Assembly (NCBI GenBank): GCA_002433055.1
Contig: DJHJ01000030.1
Coordinates: forward strand, 18,123 to 67,471
DNA length: 49,349 nt
From: Acidobacteriia bacterium UBA6623
GTDB lineage: Bacteria; Acidobacteriota; Terriglobia; Bryobacterales; UBA6623
Reading direction: 5' to 3'
Translations under genes and position numbers: made by a program
Notes under the pieces: model-generated
The model's database searches: none
Told to the model about the DNA's origin: nothing
Seen by the model: the letters and a program-made list of their open reading frames with translations, nothing else
In this document: positions 42,513-49,349 of the stretch, piece by piece
How the letters are laid out: each line of letters starts with the position of its first letter
Position numbering within the stretch: position 1 is the first letter of the stretch

Positions 42513-44414
42513 ATGAAAAGAAGTTTTCCGCTAGGGGCCATATTAGTGATTGCTCTGATGTCTGGCCTGTTTGCTAGCGATCTCGAGCTAGTGCGGTATA
42601 ACAATCCGGGGCTGACGGTCGACCTGGGTGTCGGTCTATGGGCTTGGCCTCTTCCTATGGACTACGACGGCGACGGAGACCTTGATTTGGTTGTTGGTAG
42701 TGGTGGCAAGCCTTACAACGGTGTCTATTTTTTTGAAAATCCCGACGGCAGTCTGATGCCAGTTTTTAAGGCTGGGGTGCGAGTTGCCGATTACAAAAAA
42801 AACCTTCAAATCTCACCAGATGGGAGTGTTCTTTCGCCTGGGCGATCGTACCCTGATTTTCTACAATCGGGCCTTGATGAACCGGTTGATCTGCCTCTCA
42901 AGACGGATGACGTTCACCGCACCAGTGGTTCCATACGTGCTAATCAGTGGAAGTATGTGGACTATGACGGCGATGGTGTTCTTGACCTCACATTTGGTAT
43001 CGGAGACTGGATCGACTATGGCTGGGACGATGCGTACAACATCCAGGGTGAATGGACAAACGGTCCATTACACGGCTATGTGTATTGGGCACACAACAAG
43101 GGCACCAACGACAAACCATCTTACGCTAAACCAAGGAAAGTTTTTGCTGGTGGCAAACCTGTAGATGTGTATGGGATGCCTAGCCCCAATTTTGCTGACT
43201 TTGATGGAGATAACGACCTTGACTTGATCTGTGGTGAATTCCTGGACAGGTTTACCTATTTCGAAAATATTGGTTCCAGAAAGAAACCTGTCTACGCGAC
43301 CGGACGCCGTTTGGAGCACGATGGTCGTTCTATTGCAATGGACCTGCAGATGATTACGCCGACTGCAGTTGACTGGGATAGGGACGGTGACCCAGATCTA
43401 ATAGTTGGGGACGAGGATGGTCGCGTTGCATTTGTCGAGAACCTTGGTGATGCTAGTTTTCTTCCGCCACGATACTTTCGACAGGAGGCGGAGTATGTGA
43501 AGTTTGGCGCATTGGTCACACCAGTCAGTTTCGATTGGGACGGTGACGGTGATGAGGATCTGGTCGCTGGCAATACTGCCGGCCACGTCGGTTTCATTGA
43601 GAACCTTGGAGAACACCACGGACGACCTAGGTGGGCACGGCCCATCTACCTCAAAGCTGATGGCGAGATCATCCGGATCCAGGCTGGTTCGAACGGATCT
43701 ATTCAGGGGCCTTGCGAAGCCAAGTGGGGCTATACGGCTGTCAGTGTCGCAGACTGGGATGGTGACGGTTTAGCCGACATTGTTGTCAACTCAATATGGG
43801 GTAAGGTCATCTGGTTTCAAAACATCGGTCGACGTGGAAGGCCGAAGCTCGCATCGGCACAGAGTGTAAAGACGACTTCCCCTCGAAAACCATCATGGGT
43901 TTGGTGGACACCGGAACCCCAAGAGCTCGTCACACAGTGGCGTACGAACCCCGCTGTCTTCGACTGGGATCACAACAGTCGAGCGGATCTTATTATGCTC
44001 GATCATGAAGGATATCTGGCATTATTCCGGCGGATTGAGAATGACCTGACAGGTACTGGCGAGAGGGTTTTCAAAACTGAAGGCCCTTCCAGTTTCGATC
44101 GTCGTGGAACCCCACTTGACCTGATTTCGAATGCACTCAGACTCAACACTGATCGGGCTGGCATGAGTGGTCGCCGCAAGTTCGCGATCGTTGACTGGGA
44201 CGGAGACGGAGCACTGGATCTAATAGTGAACAGTACTTGTGTAGATTGGTTTCGAAACATTGAGGGGATTTACAGGTACGAAGGCCCGCTCTGTGAGACG
44301 CAATTGGGTGGGCATACCACAAGCCCTACTACGGTTGATTGGAATGGCGATGGCATACGCGATCTGCTCATCGGCACTGAAGATGGGTTCTTGTACTACC
44401 GTGAGGGTCGCTAA
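42513..44414 (+). CDS. Secreted FG-GAP/VCBS repeat protein
   Basis: This 633-residue secreted beta-propeller protein has a signal peptide (SFPLGAILVIALMSGLFAS). I count nine calcium-binding DxDGDGxxDL-type motifs, from MDYDGDGDLDL near residue 49 to DWNGDGIRDLLIG near 610, spaced through the whole protein. Such propellers bind ligands or carbohydrates or pack as surface structures. The spacing of about 60-75 residues suits one or two seven-blade propellers. It is followed by a Rieske protein and a PQQ dehydrogenase; no functional link is known. Confidence 0.9.
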   Translation: MKRSFPLGAILVIALMSGLFASDLELVRYNNPGLTVDLGVGLWAWPLPMDYDGDGDLDLVVGSGGKPYNGVYFFENPDGSLMPVFKAGVRVADYKKNLQISPDGSVLSPGRSYPDFLQSGLDEPVDLPLKTDDVHRTSGSIRANQWKYVDYDGDGVLDLTFGIGDWIDYGWDDAYNIQGEWTNGPLHGYVYWAHNKGTNDKPSYAKPRKVFAGGKPVDVYGMPSPNFADFDGDNDLDLICGEFLDRFTYFENIGSRKKPVYATGRRLEHDGRSIAMDLQMITPTAVDWDRDGDPDLIVGDEDGRVAFVENLGDASFLPPRYFRQEAEYVKFGALVTPVSFDWDGDGDEDLVAGNTAGHVGFIENLGEHHGRPRWARPIYLKADGEIIRIQAGSNGSIQGPCEAKWGYTAVSVADWDGDGLADIVVNSIWGKVIWFQNIGRRGRPKLASAQSVKTTSPRKPSWVWWTPEPQELVTQWRTNPAVFDWDHNSRADLIMLDHEGYLALFRRIENDLTGTGERVFKTEGPSSFDRRGTPLDLISNALRLNTDRAGMSGRRKFAIVDWDGDGALDLIVNSTCVDWFRNIEGIYRYEGPLCETQLGGHTTSPTTVDWNGDGIRDLLIGTEDGFLYYREGR

Positions 44415-44480
44415 GAATTCTTGCAACGAAGGAATGCAGCGGGCTTTTGCTATGATTTATCCCCTGATCTGATTTTTGGT

Positions 44481-45092
44481 ATGGCTAAAGTAAACGAGAA
44501 ATCTTCTGTTGCAACTCCACGCTCTGGAAAAGGTGCAACACGCCGTGCAATCCTTGAGCCGGCCCTAGCGTTAACGTTGGTTGCACCAATGCGAGTCGTG
44601 GCGCAGGCACGCACCTCAGTGCCGGAAAAACTGCGACCTCAACCCGGAGATCGTCTGGTTTTTGCATTTGGTCTACGTGAGGGTAAGATACTGAAACCGG
44701 AAGAGTTAATAATAGGTTCAACACCGGTGACCGCTTTACCGATGAGCCCAGACACGGGTATTGTACGTGACGGATCGCGACTCAATCGTGTGATGGTAAT
44801 ACGCCTCGATTCAGAAGCCTTGTCGGTCAAGACGGCACGCAGTTCTGCCGATGGGATTGTGGCTTACTCGGCTGTTTGTTCCCATACGGGCTGTGATATT
44901 TCGGAGTGGGATACGGAGACACAACGACTGGTCTGTCCATGTCATGACTCCGAATTTGAGGTGACGGATGGTGCTCGTGTAATGTCGGGACCGGCTCCAA
45001 AACCATTGGCGATGCTACCTCTTGAAATTACTAAAGGTGAATTACGTGTAGCGCGAAAATTCACGCGACGAGTTGGTGCTCAACCACAATAA
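44481..45092 (+). CDS. Exported Rieske [2Fe-2S] protein
   Basis: From the ATG at 44481 the protein has 203 residues, with a twin-arginine-type signal (TRRAILEPALALTL). The Rieske fold binds one [2Fe-2S] cluster: C133 and H135 (CSHTGC) and C152 and H155 (CPCHDSEFE), with C138 and C154 as the expected stabilising disulfide. That disulfide is found in bc1-type Rieske proteins. A TTG at 44421 would start a longer form without a signal at its N-terminus. It ends 69 bases before the quinoprotein gene, so it may carry electrons for it (inference); no cytochrome b partner is visible. Confidence 0.88.
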   Translation: MAKVNEKSSVATPRSGKGATRRAILEPALALTLVAPMRVVAQARTSVPEKLRPQPGDRLVFAFGLREGKILKPEELIIGSTPVTALPMSPDTGIVRDGSRLNRVMVIRLDSEALSVKTARSSADGIVAYSAVCSHTGCDISEWDTETQRLVCPCHDSEFEVTDGARVMSGPAPKPLAMLPLEITKGELRVARKFTRRVGAQPQ

Positions 45093-45161
45093 CTTTATGA
45101 TCAGCCGTTATCTATCAGATACACTTCCGCTCTGGGAGAGTCGTATTACTTTAGGAGATCC

Positions 45162-46946
45162 ATGTCAACTGTTTTAACTCTTTTCTCGGTTCGGTCTGTT
45201 CGTTATTGCAACTCTTGGCTAGTAGTTTTTGTCATTGCTGGTGGATTGACCCCTTCTATCTTCCTTGGTCAACCCGTGTCTTCCTACGCAACCGTAACGG
45301 ACGAGCGGTTAGAAAGCCCGGAACCACACAACTGGTTGATGTATCGCGGCAGTTATGACTCGAAGGGTTATAGCCCTCTTTCCCAAATCGATACCACCAA
45401 TGCGAGTCGTCTCGTCCCTGCGTGGACCTTTTCTACGGGCATGCGTGAAGGTCATGAGGCTCCACCTATTGTGAATGATGGCGTTATGTTTGTAACGACT
45501 CCTCACAATCGAGTATTGGCGCTCGATGCACGCAGTGGTGATCTTTTGTGGCGCTACGATCGTGATCTACCGGAGGATCAATATCAACTGCATCCAACCA
45601 ACCGAGGTGTAGCACTCTATGCGGACTACGTTTATCTAGCAACTGCAGATGCCTATTTGGTGGCACTCGATGCACGTAGTGGTGAGGTGGTATGGGAACG
45701 AGAGGTGGAAGACTATACTGCCGGTTACTACATGACATTGGCACCGCTGGTCGCAGAAGGCAAAGTGATGGTAGGTGTTTCGGGTGGTGAGTTTGGCGTT
45801 CGTGGTTTTATCGCAGCTTTCGAAGCGATGACGGGTGAGCCGGCCTGGAAGACTTATACAATTCCTGCACCAGGTGAGCCTGGTAGCGAAACCTGGGAAG
45901 GCGAGAGTTGGAAAACCGGTGGTGTTCCTATTTGGGTCACTGGTTCTTATGATGTGGCACTTGGGCTTACCTATTGGGGTACAGGAAACGCCGCTCCTTG
46001 GATGGGTGACGCACGGCCCGGTGACAATCTCTATGCCACTTCGGTTATCGCACTAGATGTTGAAACAGGACAAATTCGTGCGCACCACCAATACCATTGG
46101 AATGACTCTTGGGACTGGGATGAGGTTTCAGCTCCACTACTGGTGAACTTTCGACGCAATGGACGAACTATCTCCGGTCTTGTACATCCTGGCAGGAATG
46201 GTTACCTTTGGTTTCTCGAGCGTGACCGCGATCAGATCCGATTTGTCGACGCACTGCCGTTCGTGCATCAGAATGTTTTTACTAGTATCGACCCAAAAAC
46301 TGGGCGACCCAGCTATGACATAGCACGTAGGCCTGGCACGGGTAAACACGCCGAGTTTTGTCCTTCCCACTGGGGTGGCAAGAACTGGCCACCTGCAGCC
46401 TATAGTCCGAAGACCGGATACCTCTACATCCCTGCTAATGAGAACATTTGTGGGCAGTTCGAAGGTAGGGAGATTGAGTACAGCCCCGGTCGAATTTACA
46501 CGGGTGTTGTACGTGGCAAGAGGCGACTCAAGCCGACTGTGGAAGCCAAGGACCACATCGGTGAATTGCAGGCCTGGGACTTGGATGGCCCCAGAAAGGT
46601 GTGGACAAAAACTTTTGCTAGTCACAACTGGGGCCCGGTGCTCGCAACCGCGGGCAATGTGCTCTTTATGGGTGGAACCAACGACCGCTATTTCCGTGCT
46701 TTTGATGCTCAAACGGGCGAGGAATTATGGAAACAACGCACCAACTCAGGTATAACTGGTGTCCCGAGCAGTTACGAGGTGGACGGTGTCCAATATGTGG
46801 CCGTACTCTCAGGGTGGGGCGTCGATGCTGATAGGAAACAGCGAAGACTAAACAAGATCCTCGGGACCAAGACTTACGTACCGCAAGGGGGAGTGCTCTG
46901 GGTGTTTGCCCTCCCACAGACTACCACTCAGACGAGCCAAAAGTAG
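45162..46946 (+). CDS. PQQ-dependent alcohol/sugar dehydrogenase (quinoprotein)
   Basis: This 594-residue periplasmic quinoprotein has a signal near residues 15-35. The eight-blade propeller is marked by tryptophan-docking repeats (VIALDVETGQIR, FRAFDAQTGEELWK and others). Residues that hold PQQ and metal are E210 (GVSGGEFGVRG), N276 (GTGNAAPW), and D318 (SWDWDE), where D318 is the catalytic aspartate and D320 follows two residues later. D-x-D at this place marks lanthanide-dependent members such as XoxF and PedH, while calcium enzymes carry a small residue. The vicinal disulfide of methanol dehydrogenase is missing (TNRGVAL region), and there is no cytochrome domain. GGAG lies 6 bases before the ATG. 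Confidence 0.93.
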   Translation: MSTVLTLFSVRSVRYCNSWLVVFVIAGGLTPSIFLGQPVSSYATVTDERLESPEPHNWLMYRGSYDSKGYSPLSQIDTTNASRLVPAWTFSTGMREGHEAPPIVNDGVMFVTTPHNRVLALDARSGDLLWRYDRDLPEDQYQLHPTNRGVALYADYVYLATADAYLVALDARSGEVVWEREVEDYTAGYYMTLAPLVAEGKVMVGVSGGEFGVRGFIAAFEAMTGEPAWKTYTIPAPGEPGSETWEGESWKTGGVPIWVTGSYDVALGLTYWGTGNAAPWMGDARPGDNLYATSVIALDVETGQIRAHHQYHWNDSWDWDEVSAPLLVNFRRNGRTISGLVHPGRNGYLWFLERDRDQIRFVDALPFVHQNVFTSIDPKTGRPSYDIARRPGTGKHAEFCPSHWGGKNWPPAAYSPKTGYLYIPANENICGQFEGREIEYSPGRIYTGVVRGKRRLKPTVEAKDHIGELQAWDLDGPRKVWTKTFASHNWGPVLATAGNVLFMGGTNDRYFRAFDAQTGEELWKQRTNSGITGVPSSYEVDGVQYVAVLSGWGVDADRKQRRLNKILGTKTYVPQGGVLWVFALPQTTTQTSQK

Positions 46947-47005
46947 TACAGCTTACTTATGATACGAGTGATGGCTCTTGAGAATCGTTCAGTTACACAT
47001 TGATG

Positions 47006-47848
47006 TTAAAACAGTGCGGTCGAACGTCGTGTCCAAGGACGCCCTTTTTCTTTTGAGGCCTCCTCGACGTTACCTACATAGGATCCAGCCTGCGTCAAGA
47101 TATGATGTAAGTCGTTGCCAAGACTGATCAGCGAGAAATCTTTCTCTAGAAATTCACCAACTCGATCCGTCCCAAAAAGAAAGATCCCCAGAATAATGTT
47201 GTTCTTTTTGGCCGCGTTCCTCAGCTTGTTAGTCGCATCTTGGAGTTCTTCAGAAAAATACATGTCCGGGAATTGGTATTTCTCAAACAGTCCCATCGAC
47301 ATGCAGAGATCGTTTTGACCAAGGAACAGAATGTCGACACCTGGAATCTCAGCGATCTCATCGATGTTTTTAATGCAATCGGCCGTCTCAACCTGCAAGG
47401 CACAAATGACATTGTCATTCGCCGCTCCCGCGTAGCCTAGTAAGCCATCTTTATTCATGCTCCGCTGCGGAAAATAGACCGACCGTGTTCCGGCCGTGGG
47501 ATAACGGCAGCAACTGACAGCCTGTCTGGCCTCGTCAGCGTTATTAATATACGGTACTAATACACCATCGGCACCAACATCCAATGATTGTTGGATGCCG
47601 CCTCTGTCGTGTGATCCGGCGACCCGTACCAAAGATTTTGCCCCTCCGCTCGAAATGCCACCGATCATTGTCGACAATGTTTCAAACCCCATAGGTCCAT
47701 GCTGCGTATCAACCAATAACCAGTCGTAACCGCTATGCGCCAGTTGTTCAACAACCGTCGGGCTATGAGAATTAACAAAAAGGCCTAACTTGGGTGTTCC
47801 GGTGCGTAACTCTTCCTTAAACTCTGATCCAGTTAACGTATTATCCAT
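47006..47848 (-). CDS. HpcH/HpaI family aldolase
   Basis: This 280-residue class II pyruvate-type aldolase is of the 2-keto-3-deoxy-sugar-acid / 4-hydroxy-2-oxoheptanedioate family. The active-site residues are VDTQHG with H50, R75 (SLVRVAG), and the metal ligands E154 (QVETADC) and D180 (LGQNDLC). It should cleave a 2-keto acid into pyruvate plus an aldehyde. It is divergent from the homoserine-dehydrogenase-like gene with 154 bases between, and the pair is separate from the rest of the catabolic genes. Codon use looks somewhat different from the neighbours but less so than in the dehydrogenase gene. Confidence 0.9.
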   Translation of the reverse strand: MDNTLTGSEFKEELRTGTPKLGLFVNSHSPTVVEQLAHSGYDWLLVDTQHGPMGFETLSTMIGGISSGGAKSLVRVAGSHDRGGIQQSLDVGADGVLVPYINNADEARQAVSCCRYPTAGTRSVYFPQRSMNKDGLLGYAGAANDNVICALQVETADCIKNIDEIAEIPGVDILFLGQNDLCMSMGLFEKYQFPDMYFSEELQDATNKLRNAAKKNNIILGIFLFGTDRVGEFLEKDFSLISLGNDLHHILTQAGSYVGNVEEASKEKGRPWTRRSTALF

Positions 47849-47943
47849 CTGTAAAACTTGATTCCTTATTACTTGTGATGTGGTGGGTGTTTTAAGGTCA
47901 ACGCCGAATTGCTCATCCCATCAAGACGACTGATATCCAGTAT

Positions 47944-47974
47944 AGCTAATATCTTTTAATATGTAATATTAGCT
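47944..47974. promoter_or_regulatory. Inverted repeat in the divergent promoter of the aldolase and dehydrogenase genes
   Basis: Arms AGCTAATAT and ATATTAGCT flank a 13-base spacer. The left arm starts 96 bases from the aldolase start and the right arm ends 29 bases before the dehydrogenase start. It could be a shared operator, but AT-rich arms are easily formed by chance. Confidence 0.35.
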
Positions 47975-48002
47975 GCGAAAACTACTTATCACGGATCACT
48001 TT

Positions 48003-49040
48003 ATGAACTACAACATTGCACTTATCGGATTTGGTGGTGTAAACCGAGCGCTGGCTAGCATTATTGCTACAGATCCAGAAAAATTCTATCGTGAAATGGG
48101 CTTCAACTTACGCATTGTCGCGATTTCAGATATGTTTTTGGGATCAGTGTATTCACCAGAAGGCATCGATATGGCTTTGCTAACCGCATTACCAGTAGCT
48201 CAAGGAGCTTGCGCTAATCTACCCAATGGTAAAGCCACTGTAGACAATGAAAATATTATTAAAAATAGTAATGCAGATATTGTTGTTGAAGCCACGGTGA
48301 CCGATTCTATGACAGGTCAGCCTGCAACGTCTCATTGCCGTTGGGCATTGTCTAGTGGTAAGCATGTGTCGACAACGAATAAAGGCCCTCTTGCTTTCGC
48401 CGAGAAGGAGCTAATGGATCTAGCGCTTAAAAATAATGTCGGTTTTGAGTACGAAGGTGTGGTGATGAGTGGTACGCCGGTACTGCGTTTTGTGGATAAA
48501 TTATTAAAGGGCAGCAATATTCATCAATTCGCTGGCATTGTGAATGGTACTGCGAACTACGTTTTAGGTTTAGTTGAGCAAGGCAAGACTTTTTCTGATG
48601 CGATTAAATCTGCTCAACAGCAAGGGTATGCTGAGGCGGATCCTAGCGCCGACATTGAAGGTAAAGATGTAATGCTAAAGGTGATTGTTTTAGCGAATCG
48701 CTTATGGGGCGCTGATCTGACCCAAGACAATGTTCAGTGTAAAGGCATTACTGGTCTGACGGAAGACATGGTGAAAAATGCTGTAGCAGAAGGGTGCCAT
48801 TGGAAGTTATTAGGTAAGGCGAACAAGCAAGATGATGGCTCTATTGTTGCTAGTGTGTCACCAGAAAAATTATCAATAGAGCATCCACTTGCTAGCATTA
48901 CTGGTGCAGTTAATGCGATTACCTTTAAGTCGGGCATGTTAGGCGATGTCACTGTTTCTGGTCCTGGTGCGGGACGTATTGAAACGGCCTACGCTATCTT
49001 GTCAGATATTATCGCAATTCACCAACGCGCGGAGAGCTAG
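48003..49040 (+). CDS. Homoserine dehydrogenase-like protein
   Basis: This 345-residue NAD(P)-dependent dehydrogenase has a Rossmann start LIGFGGVNRALA (8-19) and TTNKGPLAF with K127. The catalytic pair D222 and K226 lies in IEGKDVMLKVIV, and NGTANYVLG (181-189) matches homoserine dehydrogenase. It has no ACT regulatory domain and no kinase fusion. The gene is AT-rich with many TTA and TTG leucine codons, unlike most of the window, which suggests recent acquisition. It is divergent from an HpcH/HpaI aldolase, so it may use a similar 4-carbon substrate rather than homoserine (inference). No ribosome site is seen before the ATG. Confidence 0.88.
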   Translation: MNYNIALIGFGGVNRALASIIATDPEKFYREMGFNLRIVAISDMFLGSVYSPEGIDMALLTALPVAQGACANLPNGKATVDNENIIKNSNADIVVEATVTDSMTGQPATSHCRWALSSGKHVSTTNKGPLAFAEKELMDLALKNNVGFEYEGVVMSGTPVLRFVDKLLKGSNIHQFAGIVNGTANYVLGLVEQGKTFSDAIKSAQQQGYAEADPSADIEGKDVMLKVIVLANRLWGADLTQDNVQCKGITGLTEDMVKNAVAEGCHWKLLGKANKQDDGSIVASVSPEKLSIEHPLASITGAVNAITFKSGMLGDVTVSGPGAGRIETAYAILSDIIAIHQRAES

Positions 49041-49349
49041 TACGGAATCGTTACACGATTAGTTATAACCTGCTACAACCCCTGATATGCGCCATTTGTG
49101 GCACCTAAAAAAGCGAAATGGAAAAAAGGCAAAAAAGGTCTCTAAATGGGTACTGGCGGAACCATGAGAGATCTACGAGCTGAAAAACACGGGTGGATAT
49201 TCAGGAGGGATTACCACGGAGATTCTTCCTAATGTCCGTTTAGTTTCGACACTGCACTGATTAGCGTTTCTTAGAAATTAAAGTACCTGCGGCTTGCCTT
49301 CCCCTCAGATGACGTGGGCTTTTAAGGGCGAGCGAATACCGGCTGCACC
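49041..49349 (+). other. 309-base gene-free end of the window
   Basis: No supported gene, tRNA or mobile element was seen. There is a short lysine-rich frame of about 26 codons near 49088 but nothing recognisable. The sequence is AT-rich like the dehydrogenase gene before it. A gene could begin just past the edge. Confidence 0.4.

Noticed and set aside
46137..46712. Minus-strand open frame of 191 codons opposite the quinoprotein gene
   Set aside because: Antisense to conserved PQQ dehydrogenase sequence; no recognisable domain.
49088..49168. Short Lys-rich frame that looked like an integrase N-terminus
   Set aside because: Only 26 codons, no catalytic motif and no further open frame downstream.

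Overview
The window looks like one contig from an uncultured Gram-negative heterotroph of the Planctomycetota / Verrucomicrobiota / Acidobacteriota type, of moderate GC content. The main evidence is two paralogous modules that pair a PSCyt1-DUF1549-DUF1553 cytochrome-like protein with a DUF1501 protein. Supporting evidence is a secreted sulfatase, several Tat- or Sec-exported Gfo/Idh/MocA oxidoreductases, ThuA-like proteins, an FG-GAP/VCBS repeat protein and a quinoprotein dehydrogenase. The phylum cannot be fixed from gene content alone; the birA-coaX pair with DUF1501 modules makes a marine or host-associated acidobacterium a reasonable guess (inference). I saw no rRNA, tRNA, CRISPR array, transposase or prophage gene.

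Layout. 0-5.3 kb (minus strand): a PSCyt1/DUF1553 gene followed by a DUF1501 gene cut off by the window edge, then an exported Gfo/Idh/MocA oxidoreductase. 5.4-7.2 kb (minus): a family-2 glycosyltransferase translationally coupled to an adenosine-deaminase-like gene. 7.5-9.8 kb (plus): a crotonase-fold enzyme and a sulfatase. 9.8-11.9 kb (minus): leuC-leuD. 12.3-16.3 kb (plus): birA, coaX, a PfkB sugar kinase and a sugar-porter MFS transporter. 16.4-24.8 kb (minus): a compact probable operon of a small secreted protein, xseA, a TlpA-like lipoprotein, a DsbD-alpha-like protein, a DUF218 protein, two halves of a heterodimeric ABC exporter, and mutY. 25-26 kb: a convergent pair, a flavin-binding PNPOx-like protein and a small conserved protein.

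26.2-31.3 kb (plus): the second PSCyt1/DUF1553-DUF1501 module with a ThuA-like protein. 31.3-33.1 kb: a small gene divergent from a PepSY membrane protein, which has a perfect 16-bp palindrome in its promoter region. 33.3-41.8 kb: an apparent carbohydrate/acid catabolic neighbourhood with an MFS transporter, an enolase-superfamily protein, a Gfo/Idh/MocA oxidoreductase, a ThDP-dependent enzyme, an isochorismatase-like hydrolase, a ribokinase and a ThuA-like protein. 41.9-46.9 kb (plus): a gamma-class carbonic anhydrase, an FG-GAP protein, an exported Rieske protein and a PQQ dehydrogenase with the DxD motif of lanthanide-dependent enzymes. 47.0-49.0 kb: a divergent HpcH/HpaI aldolase and homoserine-dehydrogenase-like pair whose second gene is more AT-rich and TTA-rich than the rest and may have been acquired.

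Most genes fit a scavenger that oxidises and imports sugars, sugar acids and sulfated polymers, alongside ordinary biosynthesis (leucine, biotin attachment, CoA) and DNA repair. The items most worth a second look are the glycosyltransferase/deaminase coupling, the PNPOx gene with a non-canonical start, the small gene and palindrome next to the PepSY protein, the predicted lanthanide quinoprotein with a Rieske neighbour, and the unassigned catabolic cluster at 33-41 kb.
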